In this document: one piece after another, positions 21,561-34,847 of the stretch
How the letters are laid out: each line of letters starts with the position of its first letter
How positions within the stretch are numbered: the first letter of the stretch is position 1
NCBI GenBank assembly: GCA_030490835.1
Contig: CM059972.1
Span: 49,765,452 to 49,829,451, forward strand
Length of the DNA: 64,000 nt
From: Annona cherimola
Lineage: Eukaryota > Streptophyta > Magnoliopsida > Magnoliales > Annonaceae
Direction: 5' to 3'
Notes under the pieces: generated by a model
Seen by the model: the letters and a program-made list of their open reading frames with translations, nothing else
What the model was told of the DNA's origin: nothing
Database searches by the model: none
Position numbers and translations under genes: made by a program

Positions 21561-24500
21561 TAATTATTTCTATACAATTACTATATTTAACTTTATTCAT
21601 CTTATTTATAATTATTGACTTTAACATATTACATTTTTTTCTAGGATATTTTTCTTTTCACTTTAACTTTTACATCTTCCTTAATAAACATTTTACTGTT
21701 CAAATTGGTATAATTGGATGAGAATGAACTAAGAGGATTTGAATATAAGAATTACTATTTATTGAAATGGGAAAAGTTATGTTGATATCGAGAAAAATAG
21801 TATCAGAAAATTAAAAACAGGTTATTATGTGTAAAAAATGAACGAACAGCAAAATAGAAAAATCTTTTTAGAAATGATGAATCTTATAAACTGTTTGACA
21901 ACTTCTTTTTACACAGATGGAACTAATTCAATTTTACTACCATACAGATCAAACAGTTATTCCATTCATACAGATCAAACAATTATTAAGAAACAATTAT
22001 TAAAAAACAGATGATTAAGTCTTTATTTGGGGGCAGGTCTCTAAACTGCTTTTGCTTCTAATATTATCAATCAACACTTATGTAAGAAGCAAGAGTTTAC
22101 GGCTTCATTGTTCAGCAATTTTACAACTAAAATTAGATGTAAAAATAACCCAAACCATACAAGCTGATACTGCCATCCCAAATAAGATTCTAAATTATTA
22201 TGTTGAGTTTCTCAAGGGCATATAACCACCATCCGAAAGATTAACCAAATGCAGCCTAAACCAGATTGATTCAGCCAGTGGGTATTAGTTGATAGCTCAT
22301 AAGAAACTAATGATGATAAGGTACTCAAAACAAATAACCAGAAAATGTTTGATATACAAGAACTAAATGACTTAGAACTGTCAAGAGGCATTTCAACTTT
22401 GAAGTAGCTGAAGTACAAATATTATGGTCTATTTGGAAAGATGTAAGGAAAAATTGATAAAAAGATCAATGGTAGGATGGATGAGAACTAAGAACTATAT
22501 TTAAAATGTCCGTGCCATGTACGAATGGACTATGGATTCCTTAAAAGAGATGGGCTGATGTTATATTTTTCCTGGCAAAGATATATAATCCCCCCAAAAA
22601 TATACCCTAAGTCTCATATGACATAGGCAGGAGTCATGAAGAGGGAGTGTAACATAGAATCTAGGGTTCATACCAGAATCAACGGCAAATTAAGGGGGAA
22701 GGAGGAAGATAAACAGAAATCAAATCTAAGTAGAATATCTGCATAGTGGAATGCATATTATGGGTAGGCGTGCTTCTTCAAATAGCTCATATTATAATTA
22801 ATTACCATACAAAGGATAACAGAACAAGCATTTTTTAGAGATTTCTCAAAACGCACACCGATTGCTCAATACGTTGGTTATACTATTTTATTAAGTAATT
22901 TGAGAAGCAACAATGAGAAAACTCTTTAAAACCTCAGAACAACGTTGCAAGTAACTCTTTAAAGTCTCAATCTGATGCATAAATCTAGGCTTCAATAAGT
23001 GCATCACCCACCAAGTAAAAACTGATTCCTTTTTGTCAATTTTCTTTCATAATAGTTGCGCTTGGAATTGGTTCATGAGATTTTTTTCCTAGCAGTCGGC
23101 AACATGTTGTTTTTTCCTATGGGACTCCGCAGACACTGCTTCCTTCCTTGCCAATGATGTCGAAACATGGACTGATTGATGAATTTAATGAGGTATAAAT
23201 CTGATAGAAACATTAAGTTACTGAAAGTAATTCATAATTAATTTCCCTGCATAGTTGTTCAGTTGACTGTTATGAAATATCTATGCACGGGATGTTCTTG
23301 TTTTCCTTTGGAATGAAAGTAAAAAAAATAATAGTAATATCAGCAATTCGCCTGCAATTTGCACTTGCAATGATAAATCTTTCATGTGGGCATGGAATTG
23401 ACTGAAACAGCAATTAAAATAACAATCTTTTAATCCGTAGAAAAATGATAGAGAAATCAATCAACGTTTTCGTTGCAAGCTTTAGCAGAAAAAATAACAT
23501 AACTGGTAGGTAGTTGAAGGATATTCAATATTTTTCAATAAATTTTCATTGAATGAGAAAACTGATAGGCAGTTGAGGGATAAGCAATAGTTTTCAGTAA
23601 ACGTTCACTAAATGAGAAAAGTCACGCATATTCAAGATGAATATTCAAGATTCTTGCATTCTCGTTGCTTTGTGATACTATTATTGAGCCCTCAATAACT
23701 TGGTCTTACTCTAACTCTATGAGATCGTAGAGGTAGATCAATGTCTGGTGAAGAATAACAACTTTCACAAAACCATTTATTTTATAAAAATACAAAATGT
23801 ACAAGGGTGAAATAAACAAAATTAGATGGCTAAACCCAATTGATTGGCATCATTCAGAAACACGAATCACGTTAATCATGACATGTTTTCATGATAGGAC
23901 TACCAAGATTTTGAAAATGGTGATCATTTCAAACTAGCCCAAGAATACATATGAGCTAAATAAGCCTATCAAAGCTTGTGCTTGTTTTAGTAAGTAAAGG
24001 GGAGGGCTTTTAAGCATTCCATCTTTAATTAACAAGACTTGTTCCTAGTATGGTATAACTCAACTATTTTTCACTGTCAAACCTATCCTTTTCATCATCA
24101 TCTTTTTTCTTTTCCCATTAAACCCATGTTTTTTCTCCTATTATTTCATTATTGTTGTTTCAATTTCTGTTAGCGAAATTTCCTCTTAATGTCTTCAAAC
24201 CCTCCTTTATTACCCCTCATCAAAGGCCATCCGTAATTGATTAAGAGACAAAACATAGTAATATCAAACAATATATTAGAACCCAATCACGGAAGTGACC
24301 ATTGGAAGTGATTACAAGGACTTTGAAAAAAAAATTGTTGCCAATGTGTCGGAGCTTCCTCAGTTCAAGTTGAGAGAACAAGTGTGTCATTGATTTTGGT
24401 TTCTTTCCCACATAAACATCTTGTGAGGGAATCTGGTGTGGAAAGAGCAGATGGTTGCTGTTTGAAACTGTAGCAGGTCCTCTAAACTCAACATCAAACC

Positions 24501-25946
24501 AGAGAGTGAACTTAGTAAAGGATGCTGCCAGAGGAAAAACTATTACATAATAATGTGTATATATGATTACTAAATGTACTTCATATACTTAAATTGGGTA
24601 GCATGCCACCAGATTACTAATGTAGAAAACCTTCAATTAATACAAAAGCTGAACAAAAAATGGAATGTGCAGGCAGAAAACCATCAATTAATACAAAAGC
24701 TTAACAAAAAATGAAATGTTGCCTTTACATTAAAACAATGATTCACATTAATTCACAGCCTTTTTGAACTTTTGCTTCATTCTTTTTTCTATTTTCTTTG
24801 TCCTTAATGGAGATAAGACACATCCTTTGTGCTTAAAACATACATAAAAAATGCAAAATCCTTTCCTACTTTTTTTTTTATAAAAAAATTACTGAAATAG
24901 GCAAAGAAAACTTAACATAGAGAATATGCAACTTTCAAATTTGTATTACAGGGACATAACCCACTACCTTAATATTATGAATGGCATTGTCATCCCAAAA
25001 ACAGAACTTATAATGTGTTTTGCACATGAAAAAAAATAGCTACTATGGTTTCTGTTCAAATCCCAAAACATTCATGATAGTCCATAATCTTCACCCAATC
25101 ACAGGAAAACAGTCATACACCATGAACGTCTTCCACTTGAAGTTCTGGAAATTGAAGAGAAGCCATGTATTTATACATGTTTGTCAATATCAGGCCACTA
25201 GCTGGGCCCATCATGCTAAGCCCTTGGAGTTCTAAGCAATCTGAAGTTTCAGCCGCCACAACTTTATCAGCAAAGAATCAATTCAAGTTGTAACACCATT
25301 ATGAACTTGGAAAAAATCAAACTTCGATTGCATGTTTTACCTCTCATCATTGACTTAAATGTGTATCTCATCGTAAAAGGTTCAAGCTCATGAGCAGTAA
25401 TAGTATAAGATTCAATCCACATGCTCCACCTATTCATGCAGCATTCTTAAGTTTTCAGGATCACAGTTAGCTATTAAACAGATCGACTTTAGATTAGAAT
25501 GGATCATGGTGATGATGCCAGTAGCTATGGTAAATATCCATTCATCATGCAGCCTTCTCAACTATTTATGATGTTCAATCATATTTTTCATTGACATGTA
25601 TGTTGTTGCTGTATAAATCACAAATCTATTGTGATTGCCTACAGCGATTGCCTACAGCTACACTGACAGGAACATATGGGCACACAAGCTCTCGCATGGA
25701 TGTGCTATCTCGTACAACAAATTATGCCCCATAGGCACATTTCACAATCATTATTTCACAATATCATTATTTAGCAATCAAATGCCACATAACCTGTGTG
25801 GCATATAAAAATTTAACAATGAAACAAACAACACAAACAGTTTAATGCCCAAACAATCCCATACTCAGCACAACCTGTTTGGCATGTAAAAACCTTATAA
25901 GCTATTCAAAAAATGTCAAGCAGAGATGAGAGATTGGGAAGGTTAC
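21561..25946. other. AT-rich interior of M1, no gene supported
   Basis: Over 4 kb with no exon or domain that I recognise. Two small tandem duplications were seen: about 60 bp at 23501-23620 and about 51 bp at 24630-24720. Because the transposase gene reads leftward and a splice-donor-like GTAACC ends the GC-rich block at 25946 (minus strand), this stretch could be its first intron. That is inference. Confidence 0.4.
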
Positions 25947-26800
25947 CCACTCGAGTGTCGATTTGCGTTGCCGGCTCTGTTGATGGTTCTACTTCATCCT
26001 GCGGTGCTGCTAGCTGGAGCCTAGAAGGAAGGAGGCGTTGCCAGTTGGGGTTGCCGATTGCAGGGAAGAAGAAGACGTCGGATGGGGGTTTCTGAGAAGG
26101 CGGCTAGGGAAGACACGATTCGGGGCTGCCGGAATAATGGCAGCAGATAGAGGCCAAGGAGGGAGACCAAATTTGTGAGAAGAGTAGAGAGGCAAGGACA
26201 CCGTGCAGAGGACGATGATTGACGACAAGGAGCCAAAGGGAAGAAGCTGTTGCCAGTTGGGGCTGCCGATTACAGGGAAGAAGAAGACATCGGATGGGGG
26301 TTTCTGAAAAGGCTGCTAGAGAAGACGCGATTCGGGGCTGCCGAAATGACGGCAGCAGATAAAGGGCAAGGAGAGAGACCAGATCTGTGAGAAGAGTCGA
26401 GAGGCAAGGAGACCGTGCAGAGGACGATGATTGACGGCAAGGAGCCAGAGGGAAGAAGCTGTTGCCAGTTGGGGCTGCCGATTATAGGGAAGAAGAAGAT
26501 GTTGGATGAGGGTTTGTGAGAAAGCTGCTAGAGAAGACGTGAATCGGGGCGCCGGAATGATGGCAGCAGATAGAGGGCAAGGAGGGAGACCCGATCTGTG
26601 AGACGAATTGAGAGGCAGGCAAGGACACCAATGCAGAGGACAAATCTCGATGGCAAGGAGGCAGACGAACTTTCGAAACCCTAACCCAAACAAAGAAGAG
26701 GCCGATGCGAGTGAGGAGGTCTTGGCAACGCCTTACTCCCCAAAATTTTATGCCAAATCTGCCCTTTTCATTCTCGGCCGTAGATTAAAGATAGACGGTA
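25947..26800 (-). promoter_or_regulatory. GC-rich block next to the M1 right end, possible 5' exon/promoter
   Basis: A composition jump to GC-rich DNA spans about 850 bp between the right terminus and a minus-strand donor-like site (CGAGTGG|GTAACC at 25946). It lies upstream of, and in the orientation of, the transposase gene, as expected for a promoter and non-coding first exon. No conserved protein was found; frames on both strands are low-complexity. A captured host gene fragment is the alternative. Confidence 0.35.
26037..26660. repeat. 212-bp tandem repeat, about three copies
   Basis: CCAGTTGGGG recurs at 26041, 26253 and 26465 (period 212). Each unit carries GGAAGAAGAAGA, GATTCGGGGCTGCCG (GAATCGGGGCGCCG in the third) and CAGAGGAC. 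The third copy is diverged and incomplete. Lies within the GC-rich block beside the M1 right end. Confidence 0.8.
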
Positions 26801-26867
26801 GATGAACGGCTGAGATGAGGCTTCCTACGAGAAAAATGTAGGAAGCGCTTCCTATGGGTTAGGCCTC

Positions 26868-26890
26868 TTCTGAATGATACTGATTCTGTC
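26868..26890. other. 23-bp spacer between M1 and Y
   Basis: TTCTGAATGATACTGATTCTGTC separates the M1 right terminus (GGCCTC at 26867) from the Y left terminus (GAGGCCC at 26891). Its two 9-mers match neither each other nor the outer duplication, as expected if it is donor-site DNA carried between two jointly moved elements. Confidence 0.7.
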
Positions 26891-27300
26891 GAGGCCCAAC
26901 CCAGGGGAAGCACTTCCTTTGAGAAAAAAAAGGAAGCTGGGCATTGTGGTAATTTTACAGCGAGAGTATATTTGTTTAAAAATGTGAGTATGTTTGGTTT
27001 TTTGATAAAATTTGTATTATATATATACAAAATCTCAATCTATTCCATTCATTTGCTAGATCAAGTATTAAAATGTATGTAGACATAATTTTTCATTATT
27101 TGACAATTTCTAAAAATATTTGTGTGCAAAAAATTATTTTTTAATAAGATTTCATTATAATTGGTAAAGTTGGAAAATATAATTTTTATTAGGACTTATT
27201 TTATATTATTTAAAGTTAATGTAATTAAGGTACTCTAAAAAATAACAACTTCTTTTATTTTTCTCGAATTTTTGAAAATTTATTAATATTTTTTTATTTT

Positions 27301-28735
27301 CTGAATATAATCGGATCTAACGGCATCTAACGGCATCTAACGACATCTAACCGCATCTAATCAAATCTAACAGCATCTAACCACATCTAACCGCATCTAA
27401 TTTTTGAAATTAATAAGTTAATCCTAATTTAACACCTGTAATATGATCCTGGACCCCTTATAACGTCATTTAGACCTTAATTACGGAATTTGAAACCCAT
27501 ATAATATGATTTAATGAAATCACCATAATCTAACAGTGTCTAATCGCATCTAACGGCATTTAACAGCATCTAACGACATCTAACAGCATCTAACCGCATC
27601 TAACTGCATCTAACTGCATCTAACTGCATCTAATTTTTGAAATTAATAAGTTAATCCTAATTTAACACCTGTAATATGATCCTATGCCCCTTATAACGTC
27701 GTTTAGACCTTAATTACGGAATTTGAAACTCATATAATATGATTTAATGAAATCACCATAATCTAACAGCGTCTAATCGCATCTAAGGCATTTAACAGCA
27801 TCTAACGGCATCTAACAGCATCTAACAGCATCTAACCGCATCTAATTTTTGAAATTAATAAGATAATCCTAATTTAACACCTGTAATATGATCCTAGGCC
27901 CCTTATAACATCATTTACACCTTAATTACAAAATTTGAAACCCAGATAATATGATTTAATGAAATCCACCTTAATCTAACAGCGTCTAATCGCATCTAAC
28001 GGCATCTAACAGCATCTAACGACATCTAACAGCATCTAACTGCATCTAACAGCATCTAACCGCATCTAATTTTTGAAATTAATAAGTTAGTCCTAATTTA
28101 ACACCTGTAATATGATCCTAGACCCCTTATAACATCATTTAGACATTAATTACGGAATTTGAAATTCATATAATATGATTTAATGAAATCATCATAATCT
28201 AACAGCATCTAATCGCATCTAACGGCATCTAACAGCATCTAACAGCATCTAACCCATCTAACCGCATCTAATTTTTGAAATTAATATGTTAATCTTAATT
28301 TAACACCTGTAATATGATCCTAAGCCCCTTATAACGTCATTTACACCTTAATTACGGAATTTGAAACCCAGATAATATGATTTAATGAAATCCATCTTAA
28401 TCTAACAGCGTCTAATCGCATCTAACAGCATCTAACAGCATCTAACAGCATCTAACCGCATCTAACAGCATCTAACCGCATCTAATTTTTGAAATTAATA
28501 AGTTAATCCTAATTTAACAGCTGTAATATGATCCTAGGCCACTTATAAGGTCATTTACACCTTAATTATGGAGTTTGAAACCCAGATAATATGATTTAAT
28601 GAAATCCAACTTAATCTATTAGCGTCTAACAACATCTAACTGCATCTAACAGCATCTAATCGCATCTAGCTGCATCTAACAGCATCTAATCGCATCTAAC
28701 TGCATCTAACAGCATCTAACCGCATCTAATTTATA
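27301..28735. repeat. 10-bp satellite in higher-order units (Y)
   Basis: Same composition and spacer as in M1 (spacer copies begin near 27408, 27644, 27855, 28081, 28276 and 28494), with six to seven higher-order units. The runs of the 10-bp unit differ in number between units, a sign of slippage. Confidence 0.85.
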
Positions 28736-29329
28736 ATATTTTATAAATATTTTACCTAATTTATGTATTTTGCAAAAGATATATAATTAATAATTCATTT
28801 CATAACTATGCAAACCTTTAAATAATTTTAAAACTAAATAAATATATGAATTTATAATTAAAAATATTAACTAATTTAAATTAAATAAAATCATAATTTA
28901 CGTAAATATATAAAATTGTAAAAATTATTATATATGACGCTATAAAACTAAAATTGTAATAAATTATATATAACTGTAATTTATATTTAATATATAAATA
29001 TATGTTTCTTTTTGTGATTGGTTAAATAATCAATTTAGTAAATAACTACATTTAATAGAAATTTTATAATAAAATTTATTAAAATTATATAATAATATTA
29101 TTACAGTTTATATTAAAAAAATATAATAATTGTAATTTTTTGTTACCATTATTAATTAAATTAAACTAGAAATACAAATTTATTTACTCCAAATGAACTC
29201 AATGTGGACAAATAATTTAATTAAAATTTACGTTGAATATAAAATTTATAGAAAATTTTATGTTATATAACACCTCTAAAAATGTACCCTTGTGTTATAT
29301 CTTCTGTAAATTTTTTATACAAAACAAAA
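28736..29329. other. AT-rich linker (Y)
   Basis: No gene. Shares the ATATGTTTCTTTTTGTGATT and ACTCCAAATGAACTCAATGT segments with M1 (9830-10165) and X. Confidence 0.6.
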
Positions 29330-30265
29330 TATTTTTAGAAAATAGCATATTCATTTTTGGAGGCCCGCGGGACACATATATATTTTTATAAAATAAAAAA
29401 TTTATTTTTGGAGGCCCGCGAGACACATATATATATTTAGAAAACAAAACATTCATTTTTGGAGGCCCGCGGGACACATATATATATTTAGAAAACTAAA
29501 TATTCATTTTTGGAGGCCCGCAGGACACATATATATATTTTAGAAAACAAAATATTCATTTTTGGACGCCCGCGGGACACATATATATTTTTCGAAAATA
29601 AAATATTCATTTTTGGACGCCGGGGGGACACATATATATTTTAGAAAAACAAAACATTCATTTTTGGAGGCCCGCGGGACACATATATATATTTAGAAAA
29701 TAAAATATTCATTTTTGGAGGCCCGCGGGACACATATATATTTTTAGAAAATAAAATATTTATTTTTGGAGGCCCGCGGGACACATATATATTTTTAGAA
29801 AATAAAATATTCATTTTTGGAGGCCCGCGGGACACATATATATTTTTAGAAAATAAAATATTCATTTTTGGAGGCCTGCGGGACACATATATATATTTTA
29901 GAAAACAAAATATTCATTTTTGGAGGCCTGCGGGAACATATATATATTTTAGAAAACAAAATATTCATTTTTGGAGGCCTGTGGGACACATATATATTTA
30001 GAAAACAAAATATTCATTTTTGGAGTCCCGTGAGACACATATATATATTTTAGAAAAACAAAATATTCATTTTTAGAGGCCCGCAAGATACATATATATA
30101 TTTTTGAAAACAAAATATTCATTTTTAGACACCCGCGGGACACATATATATTTTAGAAAAATAAAATATTCATTTTTTGGACGCCCGCGGGACATGTATA
30201 TATTTTAGAAAACAATATATTCATTTTTGGAGGCCTGCGGGACACATATATATATTTAGATAATT
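29330..30265. repeat. 51-bp satellite, about 18 units (Y)
   Basis: The unit is GGAGGCCCGCGGGACACATA, TATATTTTTAGAAAATAAAA, TATTCATTTTT. On the minus strand it reads as the repeated peptide SRGPPKMNILFSKNIYV, an artefact of the 51-base period. Orientation is the same as M1 and opposite to Z. Confidence 0.88.
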
Positions 30266-32844
30266 TTAATTGTAACATTTTTTCAAGATAAAGAGTTAAA
30301 TATGCGGTAACCCTTAGGATTCACTCATCTCTTCAGTTGCTCATTTCAATTTGAAATTAATAAATTTTTAAAAATACATATTAATTATAATTGCATTAAA
30401 TCAATACAAAATTATGTATTAAATTAATATTTGTATTAAATAGAAATCTTATAAATTAATTTGAAATGAAGATCACTACAATGTAGTCCACTTATCACAA
30501 AAGTACAAAATAATTTGGTTCACCGGATTCAATCAAATAATTTAGACCTTATGAATTAATACTAGAACATTTTTACAGAAAAATCATATAGTGTTTGAGT
30601 TTATAATTAAATATTATATATATATATTAGTTAATAATATTTTAAATTTCTTACCTGTAGGCGTTAAATTTAAACAAAAGATATTTACATTTTTAATAGT
30701 AAAAATTATATCGCTCATCCTCTTTTGTTGTAAAATTTTTGCAAATCAAAATAAAGTTTATATCAACATTAATTTTTTTATCTTTGATTATAATTCAGGT
30801 TAAAATAATAAATTTTAAACAACAATAGGTATTAATTTAAACAAATTAAATCAATATTCAATTATTAATTTAACAAAAATTTGTATTGAATAGAAACTTT
30901 ATAAAAATTGCAACACATGTAGTTATTTTGTATCATTTTTCACACCGTGTTTAAGTGAAATTACATTGAAATTGTATATAAATAAAAAATATTCAAATTA
31001 TTTTAATAATATCAATTTTATACTACTTGTGCTGTTTTAATTATATGATTACAATTAAGAAAGAGCTCTCATGGGATATAATTTCATGTTAATGCTCATA
31101 CACAAGGGTGCGTTATCACATTGGCATCTACTAGTACACAATCTTTGCTTTTTAGTTGTAACATCTATGTACCTTAAAGTTGAAGTTAAATTTAGTAAAA
31201 ATAAGTTAAAAACATATACCAATTTTAACTAAAAGACATATACTAATTTTAATTAAAATTAAAATGTTGAATTCTCGTATATCGTTCAAATTATTTTGAA
31301 TTGAATTAAAATAAAAAAATTATTATATATCAAAAAAATCATTTTTGCATGATTAAATACTTCAAAAATTTTAAAATACTTTTTAACTCATAGTTGGAGC
31401 ACCAATTTTGGTTATTTGTCAGCCCCAAATCATCTCCTATGGTTGCCTATGTCAACACCACTTATGGCCAATAATTAAGCCAATAAAAATAATCCTAAAA
31501 ATTATTTTTAATCTGAAAAATACATTAAATAAAAATTTTGTAAACAAATTTGAAATGAAGATTATAAAAGTACTAAAATGTTTAAGTATTTTAAATTAAG
31601 TATGCTCACTATTCATTATAGAGTAATTTGGTGGTGAGTGCATTGGTATTACTTAAATATATATATATATGGAACGATTGGGAGGAAAATTGATAAAATT
31701 AAATAAGTTTGAAATAAGTTATACCCATTTTTACAAAAAAATGCTTCAATTTATATTAAGCTATTTTGTAGAGTCCAAGGACATTAATTATATTGTGCTC
31801 CAAATGTACTTTGAATTAGCTAATTTCTTATCCTTTCTGGTGAATAAGTTGTCACATTTCTAGATTATAAATTAGAAAATATTAAAATTATCTTAAATAA
31901 TTTATTCTATATTTTTATTAAATAAAATTTGAAAATATATTAATGATTAAAACTTATTTTTTAAAAATTAATAACAATTATTATATCATGTAAATGTATA
32001 TAAAGTCATAAATTCAATGCTTACACGAGTGGATGAAGTCTCTTGGCCCATTTAGTTGATTAAAGACCAAATGGAGGCATGAAGTCTGTCGGCCCATAGT
32101 TTCAAAATATTTTGGCAATGCCCGCCCACGGATTAAAGAATATTAGATTTTTGGTTCTATAATTTAATAAGTATATTTTATCTTTAAATTTATTTTATTC
32201 AAATTGAGGAAGCAATTTTAATTTTTGGGTTGTTTGAAACTTCACATTATTTTAAGCAATGCTATCAAAACTAACCTGTAAATTGAACCGTTGCTAACTC
32301 TTGTTCAGGTTTAGCTGGCCTAACTGTTTGTTCAAACCGTAGTGAACTTTGGCAAAGTTTGTTATAATTATATATATATATCATTTTTAATTTATTAAAT
32401 TTAAAAGATATATTGCTTATAATATTTTACATAATTTGTTGCTATTAATATAAATAATGATATTTTGAATCAAAATTTACTTAGAATAGGATGAGAAGAA
32501 AGATTGAGGTGTCAATTGCATCAAAATTTACTCAGTTAAAATTACAAATAGAGAATTAGAACAATTTCATTAGACAAAAAGAATTTTTGTTAATGAATTT
32601 TATGTCAACATTAAATTTCATTTAATGATAAAAAAATATTAAATTTTATTTTTGATCAAAATCCAAGCTAAAATAATAAAATTTAAATAAAAATAAATTT
32701 TACTTTAAATAAAATAAACATATAATAAAATTCAGGCCAAGATGGGCGTCACTTGGGCCTGATGGCCCGGACTGTATAGTATTGAAGCTTGCCAGGCTTT
32801 GGACATAGGCCTAAACCCGGTGGAGAAGAGATGCAGGCTGGGGG

Positions 32845-33390
32845 CTACTTTGCAAAATTTTCTAGCCTGACCCCATTTGCGAAATGTCTTCGGCCATGGG
32901 GTTTTCTGTAAATTTCACTAAAGTCCATCTTCTTCCCCCAAACCTGCGAAACCCTTGCTGCCAACCACCGTGACCCATCACCACCCGCCAGCCTTTGCAC
33001 GGCCGACATCATGGCTCCATATCCGACATCCAAACCGTCACCGACAGCCATGGTCACGACAATGGCAGCAGCCATCCATGCCCCATTCGAAATCGGGTTT
33101 GAAAAACCCATCCGAATCAATGTAAATCATGCCATCGTATTCATCGAATTGAAAAAAATGGAAATTAAAACTGCAGTGCTGAAAAAATAATCTCTCTAGT
33201 CTCCTTCCTCATCATTGGTCATCCTCACCCTCTTCGAAGCCTTTTCCACGACTACACCGATATCATCTCCCCTTCTCCTCTTCGGGTCTGTCAATCCGTC
33301 TCCTTTCTCCGCTACCTCCAACTCCCTTCTTCCTTCTCTTTGCCAATGACAACTACTGTTGTTGATTCTCTTGTCCTTGCCTCCGACCAC
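32845..33390 (-). CDS. Two small conserved frames in Y (possible captured gene fragment)
   Basis: A frame at 33390-33196 encodes a basic peptide of 64 residues (KRRRGDDIGVVVEKASKRVR) and one at 33120-32845 encodes 91 residues (WMAAAIVVTMAVGDGLDV). Each has a counterpart in Z (37358-37552 and 37628-37903): the first is identical and the second differs by two residues. The composition is GC-rich, unlike the rest of the arm. No domain is recognised. A TTTTTTCAG acceptor-like site precedes both. This could be a Pack-MULE style capture of host exons, a non-coding leader, or chance. Confidence 0.35.
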
Positions 33391-33857
33391 CCATTCATGG
33401 ACTCTCTGTTCTCAGCCTCTACATCGATCAACTTGCATCAAGCCATCGACGTGAAGTCTCGAACTGCCAACCCCTGCAACCATTAGCAATCCATACCAAA
33501 TTCGAAAGCCGGGTTTGAAATACCCATCTGAATCAAGCTAAATCATGCCATCATATTCAACTAGTTGCAAAAAAAAATGGAAACTAAAATTTCAGTACTG
33601 AAAAAATAAAAAATCCATGATAATCCATATGGACAGCCAAGCAAAAATCGGATGACCTTAATCATAAGATGGTAGGAAGTAATCCGAACGGCGGAAGAAA
33701 ATGTAATCTGAATAGGGAGGACACCTAGCGTGAAGAGGGAGGAAGAAGAATGGAATGAGAGGACAGGTACGAGTAAACAGCAAGAGTCTGTGCGTTCCCT
33801 TCGATTTTTTGACTACCCAAAATACCCAAACAAATCGTAGCCGTCTAGCTCAAACGA

Positions 33858-33866
33858 ACGGCAGAG
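33858..33866. repeat. 9-bp target duplication of X (left copy)
   Basis: ACGGCAGAG at 33858-33866 against TGGGCAGAG at 50476-50484: 7 of 9 bases match. The empty-site form is seen in Z (36882-36892, reverse: CGGCAGAGATG). Confidence 0.7.
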
Positions 33867-33934
33867 GAGGCCCAACCCATAGGAAGCGCTTCCTACATTT
33901 TTTTCATAGGAAGCCTCATCTCAGCCATTCATTT

Positions 33935-34745
33935 CCGTTGAATGGTTGTGATGATTTTGGGTATATTTGGAAATAGAAAAGTCTATCGAATGGGTTTGGA
34001 TTTAGGTAGGCTTACTCGCGCCTACGAGCTTCCATCTCTCTCACCTGGATTTCATCTGCTGGATGCATCTGCGTACTTTTTGACAATGCCGGCTGCCATG
34101 GTGATTGGAATGGGTGATTTATATCAATGATTTTGCTTATGCAGCTGAATTTTATTTAGATAAGTTGCAACTTTGATTTGAGATTCAACAATGGATGAGT
34201 GTAAATCAATTACTGCAAATGGAATAGTCATGTGCAGATCATGGATTTACCATAGGTGTATACAGTCATTATAGAGACAAATTGCAGGCACTGAGATGCG
34301 TGGTCCTTTTTGCTAGTCAAAGAAGAAATCGGTACCGGTCTACATGGTTTTTTATTGCTAACTATTTGATTGGTTCTGATCATGCTTTTTTTGCCATTCG
34401 CATCGGATCTAGGTGATGGGTTTGTCCGCCATGCCTGCCTTTGCGTTGAAGATGATGGAGCACTGAACCTGCAGTGCTCTAGCAGTACAAATGAACTTGT
34501 ACACATGCAGCACCAATCTAAGTATGAAATCGGTGGTTTTTTCTCTCTCCGCTGGCTCACGAATGCATTAAATGCATGTCAGCAAGAGCCTAATTTTCAG
34601 CAGAGGCAGCGGCGGGCATTTAGATGTCATCCAACGGCTCACATGAAACTGCGTAAATGGATCTGCTGGAATATCGCATACTTATACGAGATGCGACATA
34701 TCACATAAAATAGGCCTCAATTAATGCTGCGAACATGGCTGGAAA
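33935..34745. other. Unique segment next to the X left end
   Basis: Less AT-rich than its surroundings and without counterpart elsewhere in the window. Contains frames on both strands (34370-34708 plus, 34228-34560 minus), with no recognisable domain. Like the GC-rich blocks in M1 and Y/Z it sits just inside a b/c-type terminus, which suggests sequence acquired at that end. Confidence 0.4.
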
Positions 34746-34847
34746 TATACTTTTACTAATATAAAATACTTAATTATTAAATCAGTCCCAAAAATCATAT
34801 ATATTTAGTTTATTTAAATTTAAATTATAATTTTATGTCATAAAATA

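Larger units (their letters stand above)
8272..26867. mobile_element. M1: giant MULE carrying the transposase gene
   Basis: The left end is GAGGCCCAACCCAGGGG; the right end is CCTATGGGTTAGGCCTC at 26867. Order: subterminal region, 10-bp satellite (8693-9808), 51-bp satellite (10186-10489), conserved block (10740-11545), a truncated Gypsy element (about 11573-16550), the transposase/ULP gene on the minus strand (16800-20500), AT-rich DNA, and a GC-rich 212-bp tandem repeat next to the right end. The left part matches element X part for part (in reverse), so X is a transposase-free relative. The pairing of these two ends rests on this shared content, because the original target duplication is not visible. 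Confidence 0.65.
30266..33866. repeat. Y arm, inverted copy of Z 36868-40490
   Basis: About 3.6 kb near-identical to the reverse complement of 36868-40490, down to AT-rich filler. Small frames recur exactly, for example 31669-31863 (+) and 38885-39130 (-). The GC-rich part (32750-33866) is treated separately. Confidence 0.8.

Noticed and set aside
26021..26693. Overlapping minus-strand frames beside the M1 right end
   Set aside because: They follow the 212-bp tandem repeat and change frame between copies; no conserved protein.
26868..26890. A 9-bp target duplication between M1's right end and Y's left end
   Set aside because: TTCTGAATG and GATTCTGTC share only a TTCTG core at different offsets; it is not a duplication.
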